From Gari tellinella (Eukaryota; Mollusca; Bivalvia; Cardiida; Psammobiidae): a DNA stretch of 64,000 bases. Shown here one piece after another: positions 21,898 through 32,335 of the stretch. Every line of letters begins with the position of its first letter. Within the stretch, counting starts at the first letter, position 1. The stretch covers positions 9,362,001 to 9,426,000 of the forward strand of contig OV277867.1 in the NCBI GenBank assembly GCA_922989275.2, read 5' to 3'. The notes under the pieces are model-generated. The model did no database searches. It saw nothing but the letters and a program-made list of their open reading frames with translations, and was not told the origin of the DNA. Both the position numbers and the translations under genes were made by a program.

Positions 21898-22097
21898 GGC
21901 TCCAGATAAGAGTGAGTAAACTAAACAAATCACATTTTTTCACCTCTTTTAGCACCAAACCCTATGGTATTACCACTCATTTTGATTGTCTTGAAGAGAC
22001 AATTCATATGTATAGTGACACCACAGGGTTTAATGCACAAATAAAGATTTTAAGTTTTGAAACAATTCCCTTATCTGGAGCCCTGGCTACTATCCAA
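21898..22097. mobile_element. family I MITE
   Basis: GCTCCAGATAAGAGTGAG start, CTTATCTGGAGCCCTG end; centre CTCATTTTGATTGTCTTGAA. An open frame across it is incidental. Confidence 0.8.
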
Positions 22098-22282
22098 TCA
22101 GACTATTCAGTTTCAACAGGTGCTCTTAATTCTAAATTTCTGATCAAATATTATTGGTTGAAATGTGTGGCCAAATATAAAGTGTGTCTAAATAGAAAAC
22201 AGTCAGCTCCGCCGAAAAATGAACTATAGACTTCTTTGGAAACTGGACTAGTGCATTTGAAGCTTCATCGGTCAACAGGGCT

Positions 22283-22530
22283 GCCATTTCTCCGGATTTT
22301 TCCGAAATCTTCGGATTTTTATTCTTACAGATGGAAGCTTAAAGCAGGCTGAAAGCAAAGCAGAATGCGCCTTAAGGCGCATTCTGCTTTACTTTAAACC
22401 TGCTTTAAGCATCACGTGTCTAAAAAACTAGAAACAGACTATGGGTTAAAGGTATAACTCGGAAAATAGCGCTTGAAAAATTGAAAATTTTGAAAATTTA
22501 GGATTTTTTCTATCAACTTATGGCAGCCCT
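22283..22530. mobile_element. family N MITE with module-beta hairpin
   Basis: CAGGGCTGCCATTTCTCCGG and AACTTATGGCAGCCCTG ends flanked by GGTCAA on both sides; the centre is TTAAAGCAGGCTGAAAG...CCTGCTTTAA. Confidence 0.85.
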
Positions 22531-22547
22531 GGGTCAATGAGTTTATA

Positions 22548-22718
22548 CGGTGGAGGAGACGTTATCACGTTTACGCTAAATCTATTATTTCCACTTCAAG
22601 CAGTTTGGAACCAGATCAATCACCGGTGTGTCAAAAAGATGTCTCTTTCTACATTTTATTGGCATGCTTTTGCGTTTCGTTTGCGTTTAAACGGGAAAGA
22701 CAAACGTATTCTCCACTG
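22548..22718 (+). mobile_element. family A MITE, hairpin arm deleted
   Basis: CGGTGGAGGAGACG left tip; only the left half of the hairpin remains. Confidence 0.7.
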
Positions 22719-23155
22719 CACACGTTCGATTGTTTACCAAATGAGGCGAGTGTGGGAAAATATATTTACTACGTTGTTATTCAGTGGGTTACCCCTTGTA
22801 CCGCCAAACCGCCGTCTGCTTCAAAACTATTGTCTGCTAAAACAGTCAAATTTACTTTTCATGAAAAACTCAAATAAAACATTGGTATACAAGTAGCAAA
22901 CCATTTTTGATCACGGTCAGACTCCGGGTAAATAAGCTTTTGATCTAGATACAAACTGTTTACAGTTAATAGTCAAAGTGCTTTGAACAACTGTTTGGAT
23001 TAATATACAAACTTTGCACAAGTATCATTTTTGTGTTGCAAAAATCAATATTAATTTCACATAAAGTGTTGAGTTTTTTTTCCAGGTGTTTCCCGTCTGA
23101 TGTCTTTATCTATGTAGCCTACATCTTGTTACAATGCAGAATACTATATTTTTTT

Positions 23156-23325
23156 AGTCCCGTTTAAATGCAAACGCATTTGCAATAAAACGTAGAAAAT
23201 TACATCATTTTGTTAACCAAATCGAACTATAATTGGTTTAATCTACAGCGTCTTTTTTGACTTCAAACTGTTTGCAAAGAAATATAAGCTTAACGTAATC
23301 TCGTTTATTGCGAAATAATGTCGTT
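23156..23325 (-). mobile_element. family A MITE, decayed
   Basis: CCCGTTTAAATGCAAACG and AATCTCGTTTATTGCGAAATAA arms remain; no stem. Confidence 0.55.
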
Positions 23326-23395
23326 CTAAACAAAGCTAGTTTCCAGTTAGTCTAACATCCAAGATTGATTTATGATGTATTCCAAAATGACATAT

Positions 23396-23470
23396 ATTTG
23401 TAGTGTAGACATTGATCAAAGGGCTCCTATAGGAACCATGTGATCTAGGGCTATATTATGCTGTTGCACC
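23396..23470 (+). repeat. stray family C hairpin
   Basis: GTGTAGACATTGATCAAAGG and loop CTCCTATAGG. Confidence 0.5.
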
Positions 23471-23521
23471 CTTTTAGCTTTTAAGTGACGAATAATTAAA
23501 ATGTAGTGTACTCATCACACG

Positions 23522-23785
23522 TTCACTGCAGGGCTGCCATACGTTGACATGAAAAATCCTAAGATTTCCTAATTAGCATTTTTTAAGTGCATTTTTACAA
23601 ACCGTACCTTTACTAAAACGCCTGTGTCTAATTTTGTTGACGCGTGACTACTTAAAGCAGACTGGAAGTAAAGCAGTATGCGCCTTAATGCGCATTCTGC
23701 TTTATTTTCAGCCTGCTTTAAGCTACCATGTACAAGAAAAACATCCTAAGATTTAGGAAAAATCCGGAGAAATGGCAGCCCTGAA
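23522..23785. mobile_element. family N MITE with module-beta hairpin, opposite orientation
   Basis: CAGGGCTGCCATACGTTG and GGAGAAATGGCAGCCCTG ends. Confidence 0.85.
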
Positions 23786-23840
23786 ACTGTTTTTAAGGTC
23801 TTGTTAACAAGTCACTATGGGGTTACAAATGTAAGGGTTA

Positions 23841-24077
23841 CAGTTGAGAAGACGTTATTATTTTCCGGTTAAAAGCAATGGAAACGCATTGAAATCAATT
23901 GTAAAACAAATGACACCTTGTTGACAATTATGCTTATTCATTGAAATAATCTCAGTGGCAAACAATTTGGAGTCTGGTCAGACGTCTGGTTCTGATCTGG
24001 CTCCAAACTGTTTGAAATTAATATAATAGTTTTAACGTAAACGCGTTTATTGGGAAAGAATAACGTCTTCTGCACTG
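23841..24077 (-). mobile_element. family A MITE just upstream of the terminal exon
   Basis: Lies 64 bases before the exon at 24142, inside the intron; hairpin mostly deleted. Confidence 0.8.
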
Positions 24078-24141
24078 TAATGTTCGTCTGTATACATGTA
24101 TATAGTTCTATTTCTAATTGTTTTCTCTTTTGTTTATATAG

Positions 24142-24313
24142 AATTCGCAACTCGATGAAGCTTGCAGAAATGTCCGCCAGATGGCGCAGTCTTGAACAGA
24201 AACGAGTACAACAAAATGACTTATATTTAGAACGCCTACGGACGAACCTTAGTCTAACTTTACGACAAGACACGATGTCTGCCGGAGCTGACTCGTTCAT
24301 GTCCGAGAGATGA
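24142..24313 (+). CDS. terminal exon of the same unrecognised protein
   Basis: The acceptor TTTGTTTATATAG precedes the exon; the first base completes the lysine codon begun at 19344-19345. The exon encodes 56 further residues and a TGA stop at 24311-24313. The product is basic and helical (KLAEMSARWRSLEQKRVQQN, then DLYLERLRTNLSL) with a polar tail ending SFMSER. The same high K/R/E/Q bias as the 19177 exon supports one gene. The joining intron is about 4.8 kb and is filled by families A, C, D, I and N plus a 360-bp tandem duplication. Frame and phase agreement are seen directly; that both exons are spliced together is inference. Confidence 0.6.
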
Positions 24314-24471
24314 CGGAAACATTACACTGTTACCGGAAGTTAGAACAATATGGCGGAAGATCGGATTAATGTATTTATTATGTTTGGTGCTTACGAAGAA
24401 TGAAGGACGAATTAATAAGCGAATAACACTTTTAAGTTTCGGTTGAAGTTTTCGACATGATTTGTAACTAA

Positions 24472-24619
24472 CCTTTCACCGCCAAATTTTGGTCGTTTAT
24501 TGTAACCCTTTCTCAGACAAAATGTCGTCTACTGAAATGTTTCATCCACTACTTTCGTCATTTGATCGGGATCCAATATGTTCGCAAAGTCGACTTAAGT
24601 TTTGGCGATGAAAGGTTTA
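24472..24619. mobile_element. family B MITE, short, downstream of the terminal exon
   Basis: CCTTTCACCGCCAAA and TTTGGCGATGAAAGG ends; hairpin gone. Confidence 0.65.
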
Positions 24620-24641
24620 ACATATTTACAGGTTTGTAATA

Positions 24642-24887
24642 CAGTGGAGAATGTGTTATTCTTTCCCAATAAACGCGTTTACGCTAAAACTATTATTTGC
24701 AGCGCAAACAGTTAGGAGCCAGATCAGACGCCGGGTAACCCGGCGTCTGATCAGACTCCAAACTGTTTGCCACCAAGATAAACATGAAATATCAGAATTG
24801 TCCAAAAGTTGTTCTTTTCTACGTTTTAGTGTTTTGCGTTTGCGTACGTTTGCGTTTAAACGGGAAAGAATAACAGATTCTCCACTG
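24642..24887 (+). mobile_element. family A MITE, full length
   Basis: The copy whose AATAAA is the first poly(A) signal after the stop codon at 24313. Confidence 0.9.
24668..24673 (+). promoter_or_regulatory. first AATAAA after the stop codon, inside a family A MITE
   Basis: Reading downstream from the stop at 24313 I find no AATAAA or ATTAAA until this one, which is the invariant CCCAATAAACGCG of the plus-oriented family A copy at 24642-24887. If the gene is polyadenylated nearby, the MITE supplies the signal and a B-family copy (24472-24619) lies in the 3' UTR. This is inference from position. Confidence 0.3.
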
Positions 24888-25035
24888 TACGAGTACATGT
24901 ATTGCGTATTGGCCTGAAATCATAGAAGCTAATGTACGTTATTGACCGTGTTGTACCAAGGAACTAAAAAAGGACACCATTCATTGACTGCATGTTCTCA
25001 GTTCAATATCATTTACACATCTAGTCAGTCTTGCA

Positions 25036-25215
25036 ATAACTCATTGACCCCCGAAACACCAAATGGACAATTGCAAACGTCTAGTCCATTTATTATTTTG
25101 TAGGGTTGTTTTGACCATTAGAATAGTTTTATATTGCAAATTGACAAACAGGGCATGCTCTGACCGGGGGCTCCTGTAGGTGTCCTCTCGTTAAAGTCTG
25201 TACTGTTTGCATAGT
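25036..25215 (-). mobile_element. family C MITE interrupted by family A
   Basis: ACCAAATGGACAATTGC start; stem GGGGCTCCTGTAGG. Confidence 0.65.
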
Positions 25216-25216
25216 A

Positions 25217-25462
25217 CAGTGGAGAATCTGTTATTCTTTCCCGTTTAAACGCAAACGTACGCAAACGCAAAGCACTAAACGTAGAAAAGAACAACTTTTG
25301 GACAATTCTGATAATTCTTGTTTATCTTGGTGGCAAACAGTTTGGAGCCTGATAAGACGCCGGGTTACCCGGCGTCTGATCTGACTCTAAACTGTTTGCA
25401 CTGCAAATAATAGTTTTTAGCGTAAACGCGTTTATTGGGAAAGAATAACAGATTCTCCACTG
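25217..25462 (-). mobile_element. family A MITE, full length
   Basis: Inserted in GCATAG of a family C copy (25036-25215). Confidence 0.9.
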
Positions 25463-25509
25463 TACAAGTATAATATTCAATTTTTCATTCCTTGTAAATG
25501 CTGCATTAA

Positions 25510-25654
25510 CCCATTACCCCATTACCGTTTTCTAGTATTGAAGATAGTTGAATATTTCTTATGATACATATGCTTGACTGTATAAATTGGAGCTATTTTC
25601 TTCAGTGGGGGAAATAAATTAAAGGAGTAAAAAGCGTATTTATGGGGCAATGGG
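25510..25654 (+). mobile_element. family D MITE without hairpin
   Basis: TTAACCCATTACCCC and GGGGCAATGGGTTAA ends; hairpin excised between AGTTGAATATTTC flanks. Confidence 0.7.
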
Positions 25655-25807
25655 TTAATGCGTTACTCGGGGTCAATGGGTTAAACGACCATTCAATATA
25701 TAGGAGATACCAATTTGAGTCTCTAATACATGCGAACCTTAATAACATTTTATTCGGCTTAAAGACAGTGCTGCCATAATTTGGTCTTTTTCTATTTTCA
25801 TGCACGA

Positions 25808-25890
25808 TTACCTAAAGCAGGTTGAAAGTAAAGCAGAATGCGCCTTACTGCTTTACTTTCAACCGGCTTTAAGCTACAATATGCTAGAAT
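25808..25890 (+). repeat. module-beta hairpin, shortened
   Basis: TAAAGCAGGTTGAAAGTAAA with loop GCGCCTTACTGC. Confidence 0.55.
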
Positions 25891-25918
25891 AAGAATCCGA
25901 ATCACTAATGACAATGTA

Positions 25919-26174
25919 CAGTGGAGAATCTGTTATTCTTTCCCAATAAACGCGTTTACGCTCAAACTATTATTTGCAGTGCAAACAGTTTGGAGCCAGA
26001 TCAGACGCCGGGTTACCCGGCGTCTGATCAGGCTCCAAACTGTTTGCCACCAAGATAAATATGAATTATCAGAATTGTCAAAAAGTTGTACTTTTCTACG
26101 TTTTAGTGTTTTGCGTTTGCGTACGTTTGCGTACGTTTGCGTTTAAACAGGAAAGAATAACAGATTCTCCACTG
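25919..26174 (+). mobile_element. family A MITE, full length plus 10 bases
   Basis: A 10-bp duplication GCGTACGTTT in the right arm lengthens it. Confidence 0.9.
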
Positions 26175-26497
26175 TATTTAGAGATATCCGCGCTACTCTA
26201 TTGCGTGTTCGCTGCACAAAAGATTGACTGTACAGTAAAACATCTCTAATTACATTGAGTGATCTTACTGATGGGATTTGCGTTGGTGATAGTGTCCATG
26301 AAACGGACCCCTGGATTGTTGATTTGCTTACCTCTTCTTCGGAATTACCATATGGACTTCGTGTAATATAGAAATGTGTCTATTCACCACTTTGCTCAAT
26401 ACTCATCCATAGTTTTACCATTTTTATAAGAATTACTTTCCCCATTACAAGCCATCTATAAAGACCACTCTAAAGAACATTAGTTTTCGTCCACTGA

Positions 26498-26700
26498 ACC
26501 CTAATAATTCGCATAAGCGTCATATACAATCAGCGTACCTGTGAAAACTACACTTGTCCTATACAATTAGTGTGACCCCAGATCAAAGAGTTCCTATAGG
26601 GACCCTCTGATCAGAGTCCACACCGTTTGTCATTTACTATAAGTTATAAAACATCACTAGGTAGTAAAAGGTGGACTTGTCTGAACCAAAATACTTAGAA
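26498..26700 (+). mobile_element. family C MITE, diverged
   Basis: CTACACTTGTCCTATAC and stem AGAGTTCCTATAGGGACCC. Confidence 0.65.
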
Positions 26701-26887
26701 CTTCGCTGCTGCCAGTTATTTTCTGAATTATTATGTCATAAAACATGCAATGCATATATACATTGCGTTAGATTAGACTATATTATACATATCACATTTT
26801 ATGTACAGTCGAACCTCGATATCTCCATCTCTCTTTAGTCGAAATATCCGTATTTCATCAGTTAGCTTACCTGAGTGGAACACACCC

Positions 26888-27125
26888 TTATTTGGAGAAT
26901 ACGTTATTTTTCACAATAAAAACGTTTACACTAATACTGTTATTTCCATTGTAAACAGTTTGGAGCCAAATCAGACGCCGGGTAAACCGGCGTCTGATCA
27001 GGTTCCAAATTGTTTGCCTCTCAGATTAAAGTGAATAGGCAGAATTGTCAACAAGTTGTCATTTTCTACGTTTTATTGCAAATCATTTGCGTTTAAACGG
27101 GGAAACAATAGTTTATTTTCATCTG
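26888..27125 (+). mobile_element. family A MITE, diverged, nested in family J
   Basis: TTTGGAGAATACG left and TTATTTTCATCTG right; hairpin GACGCCGGGTAAACCGGCG. Confidence 0.75.
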
Positions 27126-27181
27126 TACTTCCAGCTCGCTATAAGCATATTTCAAAGTTATAACGTGGCTAAGCCACACCA

Positions 27182-27392
27182 GGGGCCCGTTTTACTAAAC
27201 TACTTACGCAACATTTTTGCGTAAGTCAAAATTTTAAATTTTAATTTATATTTTTTATTATCACTTGCTAGAAACAGCAAATAGTCAGATCAGAGGACGC
27301 GCTTTTAGCGCGTCCTCTGATCTGGCTATTTGCTGTTTGCAAACGTTTATGATCGAAAAATAAGAGTAAAACGGTTTAGTAAAACGGGCTCC
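27182..27392. mobile_element. family G MITE nested in family J
   Basis: GGGGCCCGTTTTACTAAAC and GTTTAGTAAAACGGGCTCC ends. The hairpin is alpha-type with a new stem: GCAAATAGTCAGATCAGAGG...CTCTGATCTGGCTATTTGC. Confidence 0.85.
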
Positions 27393-27604
27393 AGGACTTT
27401 AAAGTAGGACATTAAGTTGGACATAAATGAGTTGGGGATATTGAGGTTCTACTGTTTATTATATTTACAGCACTATGTGTTTTGAGGATGTATGCATTTA
27501 AGATTATTTTTTTGTTTGAACTTTATACGATTTTGTAATAAAAATGTGTTCACTTGTTGTATTCCTTATTTGATGCCCCCTTTAAAAATATAAATTTGAG
27601 ATTA

Positions 27605-27800
27605 ACCCTTTCAACCCCACAGCCCTAGATTACTGATTACACATGCAAATAGTGTAGACCCTGATCAGAGGGTTCCTATGGGATCATATCACTGTTTGAT
27701 ATTTTCATTGGCATATAACAAATGCAACAGTAGGTTGGTTCAGAAAGCCTATACTAAACGAGTCCAAAAATGATAATAAATACCCACAAAAGATATTTAG
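27605..27800 (+). mobile_element. family C MITE, diverged
   Basis: TTAACCCTTTCAACCCC start; one hairpin arm left. Confidence 0.55.
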
Positions 27801-28013
27801 GGTTGACAGGGATAAGTTTTCTACTACGTTGTAATACTCGGAACGGAACGATAATCGTTCTAGAGGGTACATGTATGTGCACACTTTTCCATTTTTTTTA
27901 AATCAGGTTCGAATCCCGACAGTTGACAAAGTTGTTTGTGTTCAACTTTTATGTCCCTGTAATGATAAGTAAAACATATTTTAAACTATGGCAAACAGTT
28001 CCGGGGTCCGTTT

Positions 28014-28412
28014 CATAAAACTTCGTACGACAAAAAAGGTCGTAAGTCAAAACGTTTAACACATTTAATTTCTGATTTCTCTATCTAATCTTGTCTTGTG
28101 ACATCTCACAAGACATGATTAGATGGAGAAGTAAAATAATATGAACCCTTTGCCTGCTGATCGCGACTTTACTGATTTTGGCAATCAGTTTAGATCCAGA
28201 TCAGACGCCGCGTAACGCGGCGTCTGATCTGGATCCAAACTGTTTGACACTCGTCTTTAGGTTTCTATACTTAAAACATGTATAAATCTGAAATTAACAA
28301 ATTTTGCAGACGACAATTTCGAAGCAGACGATATCACCGCAGGATAAGGGTTAAGACTTTTACAATCTGACTTACGACAACATTTGTCGTACGCAGTTTT
28401 ATGAAACAGACC
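28014..28412. mobile_element. family F MITE with nested family B
   Basis: GGTCCGTTTCATAAAACTTC start, TTTATGAAACAGACCC end; the short hairpin TCTTGTGACATCTCACAAGA remains. Confidence 0.85.
28145..28350 (+). mobile_element. family B MITE nested in family F
   Basis: Perfect stem GATCCAGATCAGACGCCG / CGGCGTCTGATCTGGATC; right end GGATAAGGGTTAA. Confidence 0.85.
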
Positions 28413-28545
28413 CAGACCTTTATCAAATGGCTTCTTCAGGAGGCCCTTGTTTGGCTCTACACTGTTTGCAAAATATGCTCATACTCGCTTCCAGCACATT
28501 TAGGGTATTTTGCGGACAGTCACGCATGTTTGTAGTTTTGGAGAC

Positions 28546-28653
28546 AAATTCTGCTTTACTTTCAACATTCTTCAAGCTATACCATCTACTAGGATATAGA
28601 AACTACACCCTTGTATCAGAAGTAAAAAGGAGTGATTGGTTCTCAATGGGTTA
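28546..28653 (+). mobile_element. family D MITE, right half
   Basis: TTCTGCTTTACTTTCAAC to TCAATGGGTTAA. Confidence 0.55.
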
Positions 28654-28734
28654 ATGTCAGATGGTGAATATTCCCTTGTTACAAATGTTGTTGTAAAGAG
28701 AGTTGACTAATATAAGTCCTCAAATTGGATTGGG

Positions 28735-28960
28735 TAAGGGCGAATTCTGAAGTGAAAACAATTTTGGACTATTTTAGGTTGTATAATACTAAATATTTCA
28801 AAATTGCAAACAATTAGACCCTGATCAGGAGGTTTCTAAAGTGCCCTCTGGTCAGGATCCTCACTGTGTGTAGTGTACTACTCACAGATATACATTGTTT
28901 TTGTAAAAAAAACAACCAACAGTGCATGTGTATTTATCACTAGGATTGAACGCGTTGAGT
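28735..28960 (-). mobile_element. family C MITE, diverged
   Basis: GATCAGGAGGTTTCTAAAG stem and ACTAGGATTGAACGC end. Confidence 0.55.
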
Positions 28961-29114
28961 CAAAATGACAATTCATGAAATGAAGAATAGTAACACAACA
29001 GTGCTAAATTGTTAGTTCTACTTATTTGGACCTTTTCACGAATATAATATTAGTCGATATCGTAAACTAAGCTTTTCATTGCAAAACTCTCAGGAAAAGT
29101 ACCTAATTAAATGT

Positions 29115-29240
29115 ATTCAGGTGAGCGATATCAGGGCCACAGTGTCCCGGTGTCTGTTCTGGTTCCAAACTGTTTGCAATGGAATTAATTGTTTTGGCGA
29201 AAGTGCATTTATTGTGAAAGAACAACGTCTTCTCCACTTT
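29115..29240 (-). mobile_element. family A MITE, right half only
   Basis: CCCGGTGTCTGTTCTGGTTC through CTTCTCCACTTTA; left half absent. Confidence 0.6.
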
Positions 29241-29261
29241 AATGCACCCATTACCTTGTTA

Positions 29262-30023
29262 CAGTGGAGAAAACGTTATTATTATATGCCTTCGAATGAT
29301 ATCGAGCGTTTCCGCGTGTATTTGCACAGTAAAATACAAGAGTCTGTATAAGCCACCTTGTATCAGCCACTTTGTATTTTACTCTGACGTCGCTTTCGAT
29401 TTAACGTGACGTCATTTACGTACATGTACGAGTGCCGCGTTATTCTTTGTGGCATACAAAACTTCTCGTTCTGCTTCAAATAACTAATAATTGTTTTATG
29501 TAAAATGATTTAAACAACTATTTAGTTGTTTCTGGGGTGTATTCAAGGCATATAATAAACTCATTACCAGTTGGCAGTGCGCTACAGAGTGTTGCATTTA
29601 GCTCTCGACGTTTTTGGCGGAAACAACCGATCAGACTCGCGCCAAGGCGCTCGTCAGATCGGCTATTTCCGCCAAAAACGTCTCGAGCTAAATACATCAC
29701 TCTGTATCGCACTGTCAACTGGTAATGTGTATTTATTTCCCAATTAACGCGTTTAAGCTAAAGCTATTATTTGCAGTGGAAGCAGTTTGGAGCCAGATCA
29801 GACGCCGGGTAACCCAGCGTCTGGTCAGGCTCCAAACTGTTTGCAACTCGGTTTAAAATAAGTCTTCGAAATTGTCAGCAAAGCCTCGTTTTTATCGTTT
29901 TCTAAAAGACTCGTTTAATAAATCCAATAAATTATGAACAATCATGTAATATCCTATATTTAATACACTGCGTTTGCGTTTCGTTGCGTTTAAACAGGAA
30001 ATAATTTAACGTCTTCTCCACTG
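29262..30023 (+). mobile_element. family A MITE split by a palindromic insertion
   Basis: Left tip 29262-29281, body from TTTCCCAATTAACGCG at 29736 onward; the intervening 450 bp is foreign. Confidence 0.8.
29282..29732. mobile_element. insertion with an ~80-bp-arm palindrome
   Basis: This segment splits the family A copy 29262-30023 after ACGTTATT. Its last 165 bases (29562-29727) are a hairpin. The outer parts read CATTACCAGTTGGCAGTGCG and its inverted counterpart, the inner parts GACGTTTTTGGCGGAAA and TTTCCGCCAAAAACGTC. The first 280 bases are unassigned; they include two GTGACGTCA-like sites. Confidence 0.65.
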
Positions 30024-30291
30024 TACGACTGCTAGAAATCATGTCTGTTTGAGTGTTCAGAGCAGTTACCTGCGCAAAAAAGATGAAAGTTAAACAAAAC
30101 ATTCCCATAGGAGGTCTGATTATCTAATATCATTCTTAAATCAAAACCACACCTCAAAATAAAAATAAACTAGTCATGTTTACATAAGTTGAATAGACCA
30201 TTCGAGCAATTCAGAATATATTAGGTAACTCTGTTTTAGCGAATTTTGTTGTTGATATAAACTATACTCCTACGTTCCTGAACCTGGTATA

Positions 30292-30505
30292 CAGTAAAAC
30301 CTCTCTACTACAACAACTAAACTGAAGGTTATTTGATAGTATAAAAGACAAGTAACAGCTTACAGCAAGGTAAATGTAAAACAGAACGCCCCTAAATTAG
30401 CTTTCTGTTGTACATTCACCCTGCTTTAAGCAGCACCCTGCTTTCAACACATTATACAATGTTATTAACACAGTTCAGTGGTCGTAATGAAGGGCCTTTT
30501 CTGCA
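30292..30505 (+). mobile_element. family L MITE, right end lost
   Basis: CAGTAAAACCTCTCTACTAC start; hairpin with GTAAAACAGAACGCCCC. Confidence 0.65.
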
Positions 30506-30550
30506 TTTCATTCTTTACAAAACTACTTATTAACCTGAACATGTAAGGTA

Positions 30551-30796
30551 CAGTGGAGAATCTGTTATTCTTTCCCGTTTAAACGCAAACGTACGCAAAC
30601 GCAAAGCACTAAAACGTAGAAAAGAACAACTTTTGGACAATTCTGATATTTGATGTTTATCTTGGTGGCAAACAGTTTGGAACCTGATCAGACGCCGGGT
30701 GACCCGGCGTCTGATCTGGCTTCTAACTGTTTGCAATATAAATAATAGTTTTAGCGTAAACGCGTTTATTGGGAAAGAATAACAGTTTCTCCACTG
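30551..30796 (-). mobile_element. family A MITE, full length
   Basis: Hairpin GACGCCGGGTGACCCGGCGTC. Confidence 0.9.
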
Positions 30797-30892
30797 TAAG
30801 GTAGTTTAACTTTTCGTTTGCAACCCTTGTCTTCATTACTTCATACATGTGTAAGTATCTGCTATATCTTTAAAAAAACATAATCAAACGTC

Positions 30893-30945
30893 AAACAGTT
30901 TGGAACCAGATGAGACGCCGAGTAACTGGATCCAAACTGTTTTCA
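30893..30945 (+). repeat. stray module-alpha hairpin
   Basis: CAAACAGTTTGGAACCAGAT...AACTGGATCCAAACTG without recognisable ends. Confidence 0.5.
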
Positions 30946-31149
30946 CCTGTTATCACAATTCTGTTATTGTATATTAAAAGTTGATATGACTAGATCTACA
31001 TGTACTTAGTCTGTTTAAACAATAAAACATATTTCATCTCCCACGCACGTGTCTTCTCTAAAATGTCAACTTGCATGACTTACGAGTATAATTATTCTCG
31101 GTTCTACAGTAAAACCCCTCTTCATCGGCTTGCAAACACAGGTTCATAA

Positions 31150-31230
31150 TACATAAGAACAGAACAGAACATAATTTTATTCAGATTTGTACAAAGAACA
31201 TCATCTTAGTCACATAGTAAATTCACAAAA
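31150..31230 (-). mobile_element. retroposon 3' end with (TTCTG)n tail
   Basis: Minus strand: ACAAATCTGAATAAAATTAT then TTCTG units. The element body is too short to classify. Confidence 0.45.
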
Positions 31231-31244
31231 ATATAACATCACGT

Positions 31245-31360
31245 GACAATAGAGAAGACGTTAAACTTTGCCCGGCATCTGAGCTGGTTCGACACTGTTT
31301 GCAATTGAAATGAAATTCTTAGCGTAAACGCGTTTATTGGAAAAGAATAACGTCTTTTAT
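31245..31360 (-). mobile_element. family A MITE, internally deleted
   Basis: AGAGAAGACGTTA joins straight to the right half hairpin. Confidence 0.65.
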
Positions 31361-32065
31361 CACATAAAACCGACTCTGTGAGTGTTATAAAGCCATTCAA
31401 TAAACTATAGTGAAATATCAATATTTGGGCTCCGGTCCTACCTGTTCGTCTGCGCTGGGCGCCAAATGACGTCATTTGCCATGGCGTTACTGTAAACAAC
31501 GTCAAGTTTTGGCGGAAAATACATATGGCGTATGGAGCGCAATCGTTGCCAATAATCTAGACATGTAGATGCTAACATCTATTTTGTAGTTTGTATAAAA
31601 TACAAACCCGACTGTACAAAATATAAATGTGACTTGTCCATAAGTTAGTCATGACCATACAATGCTATTTTTAGAATTGACTTTCTGCTTTGTTCAAAGC
31701 AAACACCCGCTTTACATTTCATGAAATTGACAAATTAATCCTACAGATCAGAATGAAATTCCTCAAACCGTCACAAGCAAAGAACTGCATCCGAAAATCC
31801 AACTGAAATCATCTGTTTTCAATAAACTTGAACACAGATATAAACCGAAAGTTGCGGATTGACGACCGACATTGACATTTCTCCAGTGTACAGTTGACCC
31901 TTGCAAGCCGAGAATTACATTTCTCCAAATGCAAAACTAGCGAATTTTGCTATGACCTTATAAGGAAATTTTACGGAATACTACGAATATTAATTTGGGC
32001 GGAGTAAACTAAATCGGATCTTACCGGAATCGTTCGCCGGGGGTTTACCTAGCCCTATGATTTTA
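31361..32065. other. unassigned, low-repeat stretch
   Basis: Holds AATGACGTCATTTGCC near 31466 and a pogo-type tip CAGTTGACCCTTGC near 31890. No exon recognised. Confidence 0.3.
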
Positions 32066-32300
32066 CAGTGGAGAATACGTTATTCTTTCCCGTTTAAACG
32101 AACCGCAAAACACTAAAACATAGAAAAGTGCAACTTTTGGACAATTCTGATAATTCATGTTTATATTGGTGACAAACAGTTTGGAGCCTGATCAGACGCC
32201 GGGTTACCCAGCGTCTGATCTGGCTCCAAACTGTTTGCAATAGAAATAATAGTTTTAGCGTAAACGCGTTTATTGGGAAAGAATAACGTTTTCTCCACTG
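32066..32300 (-). mobile_element. family A MITE, near full length
   Basis: An 11-base deletion in the left A-rich arm (CGTTTAAACGAACCGC). Confidence 0.9.
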
Positions 32301-32335
32301 TATGTAGCCAGTTTGACAGACAGGTGCTTGCTTAA

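Larger units (their letters stand above)
19346..24141 (+). other. inferred intron of the two-exon gene tail
   Basis: Begins GTGAGT and ends TATAG. It is a ~4.8-kb intron carrying at least eight family A copies or remnants, a nested family C copy, two family N copies each with a module-beta hairpin, a family I copy, a 360-bp tandem duplication and an AT-rich single-copy stretch (21300-21890). The intron boundaries are inferred from splice motifs and matching phase only. Confidence 0.45.
26806..27454. mobile_element. family J MITE with nested A and G
   Basis: CAGTCGAACCTCGATATCTC start, TATTGAGGTTCTACTG end; A (26888-27125) and G (27182-27392) lie inside. Confidence 0.8.

Noticed and set aside
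21912..22229. 105-residue frame starting MSKLNKSHFF
   Set aside because: Two thirds lies in a family I MITE; the rest is AT-rich intron sequence without homology that I recognise.
27905..27925. tRNA B box (CAGGTTCGAATCCCGACAG)
   Set aside because: No A box or arms upstream; at best a SINE scrap.
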